Assembly (NCBI RefSeq): GCF_017084525.1
Contig: NZ_CP070950.1
Location: 806,001-870,000 of the forward strand
Length of the DNA: 64,000 nucleotides
Origin: Conexibacter sp. SYSU D00693
GTDB lineage: Bacteria; Actinomycetota; Thermoleophilia; Solirubrobacterales; Solirubrobacteraceae
Direction of reading: 5' to 3'
Part shown: positions 41,524 through 50,230 of the stretch, in pieces
Position numbering within the stretch: position 1 is the first letter of the stretch
Layout: each line of letters begins with the position of its first letter
Position numbers and translations under genes: made by a program
The notes under the pieces: model-generated
Databases searched by the model: none
What the model was told of the DNA's origin: nothing
The model's input: only the letters and a program-made list of their open reading frames with translations

Positions 41524-41993
41524 CAGCGGGCCAGGAAGGTGAGCTTGTACTTGCCGATCTGCAGCTCGTCGCCGTCCTCGAGGCGGCGCGAGTCGATCCG
41601 GGTGCGGTTGACGTACGTGCCGTTGAGCGAGCCGAGGTCGTCCAGGTGGTACTCGCCGCCGCGGCGCACGATCAGCGCGTGGTCGCGCGAGACGGTCACG
41701 TCGTCGAGGAAGACGTCGGAGTCCGGACGCCGGCCGATCGTCGCGCGGTCGCGCTCGAGCGGGAAGGACTCCCCCACGCGGCCGCCGCCGGCGCGCACGA
41801 CGAGCGCGGCGCCGCCGGTCTCGACGACCTCGTCGACGTCGACGGGCACGAGCTCGCCGGTCTCGTCGACGCGGTAGGTCGCGGTCGTCGGCTCCGTCGC
41901 CGGCTCACCGGGAGCCAGGAACGCGCCGCACTTCTGGCAGTAGTTCGCGCTCTCGGCGTTGACGAACCCGCACTCCGGGCAGTGACGAGCCAC
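41523..41993 (-). CDS. Zinc-ribbon FHA-domain protein (GarA-like)
   Basis: 156 residues. An N-terminal zinc ribbon (Cys5, Cys8, Cys19, Cys22 in CPECG and CQKCG) precedes a Thr-rich linker (EPTTATYRVDETG). The FHA domain spans about 75-153: TIGRRPDSDVFLDDVTVSRDH and LGSLNGTYVNRTRI. GarA/OdhI has an N-terminal phospho-threonine tail and controls 2-oxoglutarate metabolism. Here the tail is replaced or preceded by a zinc ribbon, so the mode of control may differ. It lies between the RsiG-like and MerR genes. Confidence 0.88.
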   Translation of the reverse strand: MARHCPECGFVNAESANYCQKCGAFLAPGEPATEPTTATYRVDETGELVPVDVDEVVETGGAALVVRAGGGRVGESFPLERDRATIGRRPDSDVFLDDVTVSRDHALIVRRGGEYHLDDLGSLNGTYVNRTRIDSRRLEDGDELQIGKYKLTFLAR

Positions 41994-42021
41994 CGGCGGT
42001 CCCCCTCCTCCCGCGTCGGGG

Positions 42022-42276
42022 CTACGCCTGGTCGGCGTCGGCGGCGCGGCCGGACAGGATGTCCGTCAGCTGCTGCACGTCCGCGCCGGTGATGACCTCC
42101 TCGCCGCCCTCGTGCTTCTTGCGCAGGCGGTTGACGAGCTCCGCACGGAGGATGTCGATCTTGCCGTGCAGGATGCGGCGGCGGTAGGAGATGTCCACCT
42201 CCTCCTCGGTCAGCTGCTGGATGAGGTCCTTGAGCTCCTGGTCCGAGAGCGAGCCGAGGTCGGGGAAGGTCTCCAT
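42022..42276 (-). CDS. rsiG: RsiG-like small helical protein (candidate c-di-GMP-dependent anti-sigma factor)
   Basis: 84 residues, almost wholly helical: LSDQELKDLIQQLTEEE, DISYRRRILHGKIDILRAEL, then a basic stretch and QQLTDIL. Residues Glu26, Ser30, Arg33, His37 and Asp41 match the spacing E-x3-S-x2-R-x3-Q-x3-D, the c-di-GMP-binding signature of RsiG, with His in place of Gln. Streptomyces RsiG carries two copies, whereas the Rubrobacter form has one and dimerises; the single copy here fits the latter. RsiG holds WhiG inactive when loaded with c-di-GMP. ATG 42276 excludes a weak upstream extension. It is 28 bp before the FHA gene. Confidence 0.72.
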   Translation of the reverse strand: METFPDLGSLSDQELKDLIQQLTEEEVDISYRRRILHGKIDILRAELVNRLRKKHEGGEEVITGADVQQLTDILSGRAADADQA

Positions 42277-42337
42277 GGCGCCTGCGAGCGTAGCGCACGG
42301 CGCGCGGGATGGCTCGACGTCCACTTGAGGGTGCAGG

Positions 42338-43015
42338 TCAGCGGGCGGCAGCGACCTGTCGTCGCGCGTCCACGACGTACGCCCACAGCGCGATGAGCGC
42401 CATCCCCAGGCCGACGTAGAGCAGGACCTCGGCCAGCGTCTCGACCCCGGCGAGGGCGAAGAACAGCGCGGACATCGTCGGCCACACCGCCAGGCGTCCC
42501 CACCAGTTGACCTTCAGCTCGACGCCGTGGGTGAGCGCGTAGCGGCCCGCGACCAGCAGGAAGAGCTCGCGCCCGGCCAGGACGGCGAGCGCCCAGTGGG
42601 GCAGCAGGTCGAAGTGCCAGACGACCACGACGCCGGAGACGACCAGCGAGCGGTCGACGACCGGGTCCAGCAGCGTGCCGAGGCGGCTGTACTGCCCCGT
42701 GACCCGCGCGGCGATGCCGTCCGCGTAGTCGCTCCAGGCGACCACGGCGAAGATGATCGCGGGCAGCGCGTCGGTCCCGCTGTCGGAGGAGAACGCCAGG
42801 ACCAGGAAGACCGGGATCAGCGCCAGGCGGACGAACCCGATCGCGTTCGGGATCGTCCACGGGTTCAGCGGCGCGCCCGCCAGCGTCTGGGGCGGCGGCG
42901 GGCCGGAGCGGTCCAGCCCGCTGAGGCGCCGGAAGGTCAGGCGCGGGTTCTGCCAGGCCTCCTTGACGGCCTCCTGCGCGCGCTCGGCGCGGTCGGCTAC
43001 GGGGCGCTGCGCCAC
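42338..43015 (-). CDS. pgsA: CDP-alcohol phosphatidyltransferase (PgsA-like)
   Basis: 225 residues with about five membrane helices. The CDP-alcohol transferase motif is complete: DYADGIAARVTGQYSRLG then TLLDPVVDR, that is D-x2-DG-x2-AR-x8-G-x3-D-x3-D. It probably makes phosphatidylglycerol phosphate from CDP-diacylglycerol. It begins with a charged cytosolic extension of about 40 residues. GTG 43015 overlaps the end of proS by 19 nt and is preceded by AGGAG at short spacing. Confidence 0.85.
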   Translation of the reverse strand: MAQRPVADRAERAQEAVKEAWQNPRLTFRRLSGLDRSGPPPPQTLAGAPLNPWTIPNAIGFVRLALIPVFLVLAFSSDSGTDALPAIIFAVVAWSDYADGIAARVTGQYSRLGTLLDPVVDRSLVVSGVVVVWHFDLLPHWALAVLAGRELFLLVAGRYALTHGVELKVNWWGRLAVWPTMSALFFALAGVETLAEVLLYVGLGMALIALWAYVVDARRQVAAAR

Positions 43016-44649
43016 AGCTCCTGCACCGCGGAGAGCGCCCCCTCTAGCGGCACGCCCTCCTCCTGGTCGGCGAGGCCGCGACGCAGCTGCGCCTCGGCGC
43101 GGCCCGACTCGGCCGAGCGCTTGCCGATCGTCAGCCGCACGGGACAGCCGAGCAGCTCCGCGTCCTTGAACTTCTCGCCCGGTGACGCGTCGCGGTCGTC
43201 GAGCACGGCGTCCAGGCCGCCGGTGCGCAGCTCCTCGTAGACCGCCTCGGCGGTGGCGCGCTCGGGCGTGCCGGGCTTGCCGAGCGCCACGACCTCGACG
43301 TCGAAGGGCGCGATGGACCTGGGCCAGGCGATGCCGCTGTCGTCGCCGTGCTGCTCGACGGCGGCGGCGGCGATGCGGGCGGGCCCGATCCCGTAGGAGC
43401 CCATGACGATCGGGTGCTCCTTGCCGTGCTCGTCGAGGTACGTCGCGCCCAGCGGCTCGGAGTAGCGCGTGCCGAGCTTGAAGATGTTGCCCACCTCGAT
43501 CGCCTTGTCGATGCGGACCTCGTGGCCGTTGACGGTGTCCCCCGCGCGGACCTCGCGCACGTCGGCGCGCTCGCCGTCGAGGTGGTCGACGACGACGTGC
43601 CGGCCCTCGCGGTTGGCGCCCGCGACCCAGGGCCCGCCGGTGAGCGCCGCGTCGACCACGGTGCGCACGCCCGGCTTGGGCCCGAGGAAGCCGGCGGGGC
43701 CAGGCAGCTCGTCGTCGCCCGCGGGGCGGTAGGGCTCGCCGAGGGCGTTCTGGAGCTTGATGGGCGCGACCTGGTGGTCGCCGCGCAGCAGGACGAGCAC
43801 GAGCTCGCCGCCGTCGGTCACGACGGGGAAGGCCTTGAGGCAGTTGGACTCCGCGACGCCGAGGTGGCCGGCGACGTCGGCGATCGTCTTCTGCGTGGGC
43901 GTCTCGAGCTCGCCGCTCAGCGTCAGCGGCGGCGCCGGCTGGGGCTCGGCGGAGGCGATCTCGAGGTTGGCCGAGTAGCCCGGGGCGAGGACGACGTCGT
44001 CCTCGCCGGCCGCGCACGGCGCCATGAACTCCTGGGCGCCCGAGCCGCCCATCATCCCGGAGTCCGACTCGCACTCGTAGTACTCGAGGCCGCAGCGCTC
44101 GTAGACGCGGTGGTAGGCCAGGCGGAACTGCTCGTAGGCGGCGTCCAGGCCGGCCTGGTCGCGGTCGAAGGTGTACGCGTCCTTCATGATGAACTCGCGG
44201 GTGCGCAGGACCCCGGCGCGCGGGCGCGGCTCGTCGCGCTCCTTGACCTGGAAGTGGTAGAGGCTGAAGGGCAGGTCGCGGTAGGAGCGCACGACCTGCG
44301 CGACGTGGAAGGTCACCGCCTCCTCGTGGGTCATGGCGAGCACGAGCTCGGCGTCCTTGCGGTCCTTGAGCTTGAACAGCTCGTTGATCTGGTCGCGCCC
44401 CGTGCGCCGCCACAGCTCGCGCGGCTGCAGGACGGGCATCAGCAGCTCCTGGCAGCCGATCGCGTCCATCTCCTGGCGGACGATCCCCACGACCTTCTGG
44501 TGGACCTTCCAGCCGGCCGGCAGCCACGTCCAGAAGCCCGCCCCGAGCTGGCGCACGAGCCCCGCGCGGACCATGAGCTTGTGGGACAGGGCCTCGGCGT
44601 CGGCGGGCGGCTGGCGCTCGGTCGGCAGCAGGAGGTTCGTGAACCGCAT
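42997..44649 (-). CDS. proS: Prolyl-tRNA synthetase
   Basis: 550 residues of the bacterial class II form. Motif 2 lies in [27 protein letters not shown]-type sequence, and motif 3 near [21 protein letters not shown]. The insertion between them (about 225-390) is the YbaK-like editing domain. The C-terminal anticodon-binding domain follows. It charges tRNA-Pro. TAGAGT lies 9 nt before the ATG, so it is probably leaderless, and it heads the leftward operon. Divergent from the superoxide dismutase gene. Confidence 0.95.
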   Translation of the reverse strand: MRFTNLLLPTERQPPADAEALSHKLMVRAGLVRQLGAGFWTWLPAGWKVHQKVVGIVRQEMDAIGCQELLMPVLQPRELWRRTGRDQINELFKLKDRKDAELVLAMTHEEAVTFHVAQVVRSYRDLPFSLYHFQVKERDEPRPRAGVLRTREFIMKDAYTFDRDQAGLDAAYEQFRLAYHRVYERCGLEYYECESDSGMMGGSGAQEFMAPCAAGEDDVVLAPGYSANLEIASAEPQPAPPLTLSGELETPTQKTIADVAGHLGVAESNCLKAFPVVTDGGELVLVLLRGDHQVAPIKLQNALGEPYRPAGDDELPGPAGFLGPKPGVRTVVDAALTGGPWVAGANREGRHVVVDHLDGERADVREVRAGDTVNGHEVRIDKAIEVGNIFKLGTRYSEPLGATYLDEHGKEHPIVMGSYGIGPARIAAAAVEQHGDDSGIAWPRSIAPFDVEVVALGKPGTPERATAEAVYEELRTGGLDAVLDDRDASPGEKFKDAELLGCPVRLTIGKRSAESGRAEAQLRRGLADQEEGVPLEGALSAVQELWRSAP

Positions 44650-44752
44650 CTGGGCACGACTCTATTCGCGCGCGGCGGACGCGGCCCTTGCCCAGGCCGG
44701 TTGTAGGGTCCGGGTTCGACCCCTGATACACGCGAGAGACAGGAGCTGCCCC

Positions 44753-45358
44753 ATGGCCTACGAGGTCCCTGCCCTGCCGTACGACTACAACGCGCTCGAG
44801 CCGACCATCGACGAGCAGACGATGCGCCTGCACCACGACAAGCACCACCAGGCGTACGTCGACAAGGCCAACGGCGCGCTCGAGGGCACCGAGTTCGACG
44901 GCAAGCCCGTCGAGGAGGTCCTCAAGAGCCTGGACTCGCTGCCCCAGGACAAGCAGGGCGTCTTCCGCAACAACGGCGGCGGTCACCTGAACCACACGCT
45001 CTTCTGGGAGTCGATGGGCCCGGGCAAGGGCGGCGAGCCGGGCGGCTCGCTGGGCGAGGCCATCACGAGCAAGTGGGGCTCCTTCGACGCCTTCAAGGAC
45101 GAGTTCGAGGCCGCGGGCGTCGCGCGCTTCGGCTCCGGCTGGGTCTGGCTCGTCGTCGACGGCGGGGAGCTGGCGATCACCTCCACGCCCAACCAGGACA
45201 ACCCGATCCTCGAGGGCAAGACGCCGCTGCTGGGCAACGACGTCTGGGAGCACGCCTACTACCTCAACTACCAGAACAAGCGCCCGGCCTACCTCAAGGC
45301 GTGGTGGGACGTCGTGGCGTGGGACAAGGTCCAGGAGCGCTTCGACGCCGCGAAGTAG
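44753..45358 (+). CDS. sodA: Superoxide dismutase (Fe/Mn type)
   Basis: 201 residues. Metal ligands are His27 (in [13 protein letters not shown]), the His in [11 protein letters not shown], and Asp and His in [16 protein letters not shown]. It detoxifies superoxide in the cytosol. Fe versus Mn cannot be decided safely. ATG 44753 follows CAGGAG. Its upstream 103 bp are shared with divergent proS and contain TAGGGT at 44704-44709. A strong hairpin follows at 45458-45483. Confidence 0.95.
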   Translation: MAYEVPALPYDYNALEPTIDEQTMRLHHDKHHQAYVDKANGALEGTEFDGKPVEEVLKSLDSLPQDKQGVFRNNGGGHLNHTLFWESMGPGKGGEPGGSLGEAITSKWGSFDAFKDEFEAAGVARFGSGWVWLVVDGGELAITSTPNQDNPILEGKTPLLGNDVWEHAYYLNYQNKRPAYLKAWWDVVAWDKVQERFDAAK

Positions 45359-45457
45359 CACCTCGACGGACCGACGGGCGGCCCGGCACCTCGGCGCCTG
45401 GCCGTTCGTCGGAAGCGCAGCGTCGGGCGCAACTCCGGCGCTACCCTCGCGTTCCTC

Positions 45458-45483
45458 AAGGGGCGGCCTTCGCGCCGCCCCTT
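45458..45483 (+). terminator. Strong hairpin after sodA
   Basis: AAGGGGCGGC (45458-45467) and GCCGCCCCTT (45474-45483) are perfect 10-bp arms with a CTTCGC loop. It lies 100 bp after the sodA stop and 34 bp before the next gene. It may end sodA transcription. Because TACCCT occurs just upstream (45442-45447), it could instead be in the 5' leader of the glycoside-hydrolase-like gene. Confidence 0.6.
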
Positions 45484-45517
45484 GTCGCATGTCCCTGTCT
45501 CCCGCTTCTGGAGCCCG

Positions 45518-47146
45518 ATGACCCGCCCCCTACGCCGCGTGCTCGTCGCCGTGATGCTGAGCTCGCTCCTCATCCCGGTGGCCGCCGCCGAGGCCAAGCC
45601 GAACCTCTTCTCGGTGATGATGGACGACGACGTCCTCGTCTACCGCGACGACACGACCCGCGACCGCGCGCTGCAGCGCATGCAGTCGCTGGGCGTCGAC
45701 GTCGTCCGCGTCACCCTGCTCTGGAGCGTCGTCGCCGACGAGGCGCGTGACACGAAGGCCAAGGACCGCCGCTTCAAGCAGCTCAAGGCGTCCAACCCCA
45801 AGGCCTACCCCAAGCTCAACTGGGACCGCTACGACCGCCTCGTGCGCGCCGCCCAGCGCCTCGGCATCCGCGTCTACTTCAACATCACGGGCCCGGGCCC
45901 GAAGTGGGGCCACGCCAAGGCCCCGGCGTCGCAGAAGCGCAACGCCGCGACGTGGAAGCCCAAGCCCAGCGAGTTCTACAAGTTCGTCCAGGCCGTCGGG
46001 AAGCGCTACAGCGGCCAGTTCAAGGACGAGAACGACGGGCGCTTCGCGCTGCCGCGCGTGAGCATGTGGTCGATCTGGAACGAGCCCAACCAGGCCGGCT
46101 GGCTCTCCCCGCAGTGGGAGGACGGCAAGCCGAGCTCGGCCATCCAGTACCGCAAGCTCTACGACTACGGCTACCGCGGCCTCGTGTCGACGGGCCACGC
46201 GAGCGACGCGATCATGATCGGCGAGACGGCGCCGCTGGGCGTCGACCGCAAGGACGCGCGCTCCCCGATGCGCCCGAAGGAGTTCATCCGCAGCATGTAC
46301 TGCGTGGACGACACGGGCGCCCCGCTCGGCGGCGACGCCGCGGCGGCCCTCGGCTGCTCGTGGTGGGACCGCAAGAAGACCCTGCCGGCCACCTGGTGGG
46401 CTCACCACCCGTACACGAAGAACGTCGGCCCGACGGTCAAGGACAAGAGCCCCGACTCGCTGACCATGGCCAACATCGAGGACCTGCCGAACTTCCTCGA
46501 CGCGATCGGCCAGAAGACCGGCCGCGTCAAGACCGGCATCGACATCCTCAGCGCCGAGTTCGGCTTCGAGACCAACCCGCCGGACAAGTACTCAGGCGTC
46601 CCGATGGAGACGCAGGCCACCTGGATCAACCAGGGCGAGCTCCAGGCCTTCCTGAGCCCGCGGATCATCGGCCAGACCCAGTTCCTGCTCTACGACGTCG
46701 GCCCGCGCACGAAGAACAGCGCCGGCTCGAAGGCCTACTGGTCGACCTACCAGTCGGGGCTCTTCACCCGCGGCGACCAGGCCAAGCCCGCGCTGACGGC
46801 CTACCGCCAGCCGCTGCTGGTGTTCCCGACCGGCCAGGTCGACCCGGCGACGAACCGCCCGACCTACACGCTGTGGGGCGCGCTGCGCTTCCGCCCGGAG
46901 GCCGTCGAGGACGTCGTCTCGGTCGACTGGAAGCCGGCCGACGGCTCCGCCGACTGGGCCCCGATCACCGAGGCCAAGACCAACCAGACGTTCCAGGCGT
47001 CGCCGACGTCCGAGCCGGTGAAGGTCGTGGAGGGCTACTTCTACCTCCCGACGTTCACGACCCCGGGCCCCGGCAAGGTGCGCGTCCGCTTCTCGGTCCC
47101 GCAGCCGCCGTACGTCTACACCTCGCGCGAGTTCGACCTGCAGTAG
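45518..47146 (+). CDS. Secreted glycoside-hydrolase-like protein (GH5/GH39-type fold)
   Basis: 542 residues. A signal peptide (MTRPLRRVLVAVMLSSLLI, cleaved near AEA) precedes a TIM-barrel-like domain. LGVDVVRVTLLWSVVADEA and WDRYDRLVRAAQRLGIRVYFN open the barrel. Candidate acid/base and nucleophile residues are in SMWSIWNEPNQAGWL (Glu of NEP) and LSAEFGFETNPP. A C-terminal beta domain begins near residue 425. Substrate unknown, presumably a polysaccharide. It is followed by a TTCG hairpin and a related gene, so it looks like an old tandem duplication. Confidence 0.8.
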   Translation: MTRPLRRVLVAVMLSSLLIPVAAAEAKPNLFSVMMDDDVLVYRDDTTRDRALQRMQSLGVDVVRVTLLWSVVADEARDTKAKDRRFKQLKASNPKAYPKLNWDRYDRLVRAAQRLGIRVYFNITGPGPKWGHAKAPASQKRNAATWKPKPSEFYKFVQAVGKRYSGQFKDENDGRFALPRVSMWSIWNEPNQAGWLSPQWEDGKPSSAIQYRKLYDYGYRGLVSTGHASDAIMIGETAPLGVDRKDARSPMRPKEFIRSMYCVDDTGAPLGGDAAAALGCSWWDRKKTLPATWWAHHPYTKNVGPTVKDKSPDSLTMANIEDLPNFLDAIGQKTGRVKTGIDILSAEFGFETNPPDKYSGVPMETQATWINQGELQAFLSPRIIGQTQFLLYDVGPRTKNSAGSKAYWSTYQSGLFTRGDQAKPALTAYRQPLLVFPTGQVDPATNRPTYTLWGALRFRPEAVEDVVSVDWKPADGSADWAPITEAKTNQTFQASPTSEPVKVVEGYFYLPTFTTPGPGKVRVRFSVPQPPYVYTSREFDLQ

Positions 47147-47172
47147 CGGTCGCACCCACGCTGGTCGTCCCG

Positions 47173-47204
47173 CGGCCCCGGAGCGCTTCGGCGTTCCGGG
47201 GCCG
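47173..47204 (+). terminator. TTCG-loop hairpin after the first glycoside hydrolase gene
   Basis: CGGCCCCGGAGCGC (47173-47186), loop TTCG, then GCGTTCCGGGGCCG (47191-47204). Fourteen pairs form if one G-U is allowed. It begins 27 bp after the stop at 47146. Very likely a terminator. The rest of the gap 47147-47481 holds repeat copy D and the next promoter. Confidence 0.75.
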
Positions 47205-47355
47205 TCGTGGTCCTGGGGCAAGGGTGGCGCTGCGCGCGGGGTGGCGCGCCGCTCGGACGTCGGCCGGGCGCGGAGCGGGCGCTGTCTCGCGCCGACGGAG
47301 GGAAGGACGGGCGTCCGCGCGGCTCGCGAGGCGGCCCGGCGGGCCCGCGCGTCGT

Positions 47356-47398
47356 GACCCTGTCATCTCCGGCGTGGGACGCCGGGGATGACAGGGTC
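47356..47398. repeat. Dispersed palindromic repeat, copy D
   Basis: GACCCTGTCATCTCCGGCG (47356-47374) is identical to the left arm of copy B. The right arm (47380-47398) matches at 18 of 19 positions around a TGGGA loop. The right flank GGGTCGCGATCGATCGGGCCCG resembles that of copy A. Noncoding, between the two glycoside-hydrolase-like genes. Confidence 0.8.
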
Positions 47399-47481
47399 GC
47401 GATCGATCGGGCCCGAACGCCACCCCAAGACGCCACGAGCGCAGCGCCCCCGACCGCCCCGCGGCCCTAGGCTCCCCGCCG

Positions 47482-48966
47482 ATGCCCCGGCGCTCCCGGG
47501 CGGCGTGGGCCGCCGTCGCCCTGCTCGCCGCCGCCGGTGCCGGCCCCGCGGCAGCCGCCGACGCCGCCTCCCTCGAGGTCGGCATGGCCGACGACCGCCT
47601 GATGTTCGCCGGCCCGGCGAGCGCCCACGAGACGGCGCGCACGTGGGCGCACATGGGCGTGGACAGCGTGCGGTTGCACGTCCGCTGGGTCGCCGTCGCG
47701 CCGTCGCCCGGGGCGAGGAGCAAGCCGCGCGGCTTCGACGACGCCGACGCCGACGACCCGCGCTACCGCTGGGCCTACATCGACCACGCCGTCGCCGCTC
47801 TGGTCGACGCGGGCCTCGAGCCGGTCCTGGCCATCACCGGCTCCGGACCCCTCTGGGCGACCGAGCGCCCGGCGAGCGGCAACCCGCGGGCGCTGCCGTC
47901 CGCCCGGGCCTTCGGGCGCTTCGCCCGCGCGGTGGCCCAGCGCTACGGCTCCCACGCCGACCGCTACGTCGTGTGGAACGAGCCCAACCAGGCCGCGTGG
48001 CTGCAGCCGCAGCTGACGTGCTCGGCGGCGCGCGGGTGCCAGCCGATCGCACCTCACGTCTACCGCGACCTGCTGCGCGCCGCCTACCCGGCGATCAAGC
48101 GCGCCGACCCGCGCGCCGAGGTCCTCGGCGGTGCGCTGGCGCCGCGCGGCAACCCGCCGCGCAGGACCAACTCGCCGCTGCGCCCGCTGGCCTTCCTGCG
48201 TGCCTTCGCCTGCGTCGACAAGCGCTACCGCCCCATCCGGACCGGCCGCTGCAAGGGCTTCCTGCCCGCGCGCATGGACGGCGTCGCCCACCACCCCCAC
48301 CCCGTCCGCGCGTCGCCGTCGGCCCACAGCGCGCACCCCGACGAGGTGGCGCTCGGCGACCTCGGGCGCCTCGAGACGGTGCTCGACCGCCTGCAGGACC
48401 GCCGCCGCATCGCCATCAGCGGCGGCCGTCGCGCGCCCATCCACCTGACGGAGTTCGGCTACCAGACCGACCCGCCCGACCCGTACTCCGGCATCACCCT
48501 GCGCCGCCAGGCCCACTGGACGTCGGAGGCGACCTACCTGGCCGCGAAGGACCCGCGGGTCAAGAGCCTCGTGCAGTACGCCTTCCAGGACGAGCCCGTC
48601 GATCGCAAGGCGGGCGCCGGCCGGCGCGCGTTCGCCGGCTGGCAGTCGGGCCTGCTCGACGTCCGCGGCCGGGAGAAGCCCGCGTACTTCGTCTTCTCGA
48701 GCCCGTTCGTCGCGCACCGTCCCGCCGGCCGCGTCCAGACCGAGCTCTGGGGCCAGGCGCGCCAGGGCGCCCAGCACGAGGTGCTCGTCGAGCGCCGGCT
48801 GCCCGGCCGCGAGGGCTGGGAGCTCTTCACCCGCGTCGGGACCGACCCGCGCGGCACGTTCTCCGTGCATCGCCGCATCACGGCGACGGCCGACTTCCGC
48901 TACTCCTACCCCGTCGACGGCGGGACCGCGGTCTCGCCGGTGGTGCGGGTGCGCGCCGCGGGCTAG
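47482..48966 (+). CDS. Secreted glycoside-hydrolase-like protein, paralogue of the upstream gene
   Basis: 494 residues. Signal peptide MPRRSRAAWAAVALLAAAGA, then a barrel like that of the preceding gene: MGVDSVRLHVRWVAVAPSP, YRWAYIDHAVAALVDAGLEPVLAITG, RYVVWNEPNQAAWLQP (Glu of NEP) and LTEFGYQTDPPDPYSG. It also shares the C-terminal beta domain. TAGGCT (47468-47473) is 8 nt before the ATG, so its mRNA is probably leaderless. Its stop shares CTAG with ispG. Confidence 0.8.
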   Translation: MPRRSRAAWAAVALLAAAGAGPAAAADAASLEVGMADDRLMFAGPASAHETARTWAHMGVDSVRLHVRWVAVAPSPGARSKPRGFDDADADDPRYRWAYIDHAVAALVDAGLEPVLAITGSGPLWATERPASGNPRALPSARAFGRFARAVAQRYGSHADRYVVWNEPNQAAWLQPQLTCSAARGCQPIAPHVYRDLLRAAYPAIKRADPRAEVLGGALAPRGNPPRRTNSPLRPLAFLRAFACVDKRYRPIRTGRCKGFLPARMDGVAHHPHPVRASPSAHSAHPDEVALGDLGRLETVLDRLQDRRRIAISGGRRAPIHLTEFGYQTDPPDPYSGITLRRQAHWTSEATYLAAKDPRVKSLVQYAFQDEPVDRKAGAGRRAFAGWQSGLLDVRGREKPAYFVFSSPFVAHRPAGRVQTELWGQARQGAQHEVLVERRLPGREGWELFTRVGTDPRGTFSVHRRITATADFRYSYPVDGGTAVSPVVRVRAAG

Positions 48967-50183
48967 CGGCTGAAGCGCCGGCCGGCGACCGGCGAGGCGG
49001 CCTCGCGCTCCGCCGCCTCCTTCTCGAGCGCGGCGAGGCGCTCGGGCGTCATCGCCTCGGCGTCCTCGTTCTCGGCCAGCCACTCGGCGGCCTCGGCCCG
49101 CTGCGCCTCGTCAGCGACGACCTGCTTGCCCGCCGCGTACCACTTGTCGATCTCGGCGAAGAGCTCATCGACGAGGTGCTCGGTCCTGACCTTCTTGAGC
49201 GGCTCGCCCTTGGAGAAGATCATCCCCGCGTCCTTGGCGCCCGTGATGCCGAAGTCGGCGTGGCGCGCCTCGCCGATGCCGTTGACCGCGCAGCCCAGGA
49301 CGGAGACCTCGATCGGGTCCGCGTAGGCCTCGAGCCGGTGCTCGATCTCCTGCACGACGGTGTCCATGTCGAACTGCAGGCGCCCGCAGGTCGGGCAGGC
49401 GATGAGGACCGGGCCGCGCTCGCGCAGCTTGAGCGCCTTGAGGATCTCCCAGGCGACCTTGACCTCCTCCTCGGCGTGGAACGTCGAGAGGGAGATGCGG
49501 ATCGTGTCGCCGATGCCGTCGGCCAGCAGCGTGCCCAGGCCGACCGCGCTCTTCAGCGACCCCGACCACTTCGTGCCGGCCTCGGTGACCCCGAGGTGCA
49601 GCGGCTGGTCGATGCGCTCGGCCAGCAGGCGGTTGGACGCGATGGTGTTGGGCACCGACGTCGACTTCATCGAGACCTTGAAGTCGTGGAAGTCCAGCCG
49701 GTGCATCAGCTCGACCATCTCCGTCGCCGCCGTGACGAGCGCCTCGACCGGGTTGGAGAACTCGAGGTCGCGCAGGTGCTCGGGCAGCGAGCCGGAGTTC
49801 ACGCCCACGCGGATCGGCACGCCGGCACGGCGCGCGTGCTCGACGACGACGCCCGTCTTCTCCGGGCCGCCGATGTTGCCGGGGTTGATCCGCACGCAGT
49901 GCGCGCCGGCGTCGATGGCCTTGAGGGCGAGCGTGTGGTTGAAGTGGATGTCGGCGATGACCGGGATCGGGGACTCGCGCACGATCGTCCTGAGCGCCTC
50001 GACGTCGCGGTCGCGCGGCACGGCGACGCGCACGATGTCGGCCCCGGCCTCCGCCACCCGCCGGATCTGGTCCATCGTGGCCGTGAGGTTGGCCGTCTCG
50101 GTCTTCGTCATGGTCTGGACGGCCACCGGCGCGCCACCCCCGACGGGGACGCTGCCGACCCAGATCTGCCGCTTGGAGGCCAT
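48963..50183 (-). CDS. ispG: (E)-4-hydroxy-3-methylbut-2-enyl-diphosphate synthase
   Basis: 406 residues; penultimate step of the MEP isoprenoid pathway. The opening QIWVGSVPVGGGAPVAVQTMTKT and ADIHFNHTLALKAIDAG are typical. The [4Fe-4S] cysteines are in CPTCGRLQFD and LGCAVNGIGEA. The last 50 residues form an unusual charged helical tail (EAAEWLAENEDAEAM) beyond the core. TACACT lies 6 nt before the ATG, so it is probably leaderless. Dxr, encoded at 55198-56361, works earlier in the same pathway. Confidence 0.95.
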   Translation of the reverse strand: MASKRQIWVGSVPVGGGAPVAVQTMTKTETANLTATMDQIRRVAEAGADIVRVAVPRDRDVEALRTIVRESPIPVIADIHFNHTLALKAIDAGAHCVRINPGNIGGPEKTGVVVEHARRAGVPIRVGVNSGSLPEHLRDLEFSNPVEALVTAATEMVELMHRLDFHDFKVSMKSTSVPNTIASNRLLAERIDQPLHLGVTEAGTKWSGSLKSAVGLGTLLADGIGDTIRISLSTFHAEEEVKVAWEILKALKLRERGPVLIACPTCGRLQFDMDTVVQEIEHRLEAYADPIEVSVLGCAVNGIGEARHADFGITGAKDAGMIFSKGEPLKKVRTEHLVDELFAEIDKWYAAGKQVVADEAQRAEAAEWLAENEDAEAMTPERLAALEKEAAEREAASPVAGRRFSR

Positions 50184-50230
50184 GTCCCCAGTGTACGAGC
50201 GGTCGGGCGCGTAGGCTCTCGTGGGCCAGG

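Noticed and set aside
44700-44730. GGGTTCGACCCC before sodA, resembling a tRNA T-loop
   Set aside because: No matching acceptor, D or anticodon arms could be found around it; it lies in the proS/sodA promoter gap.
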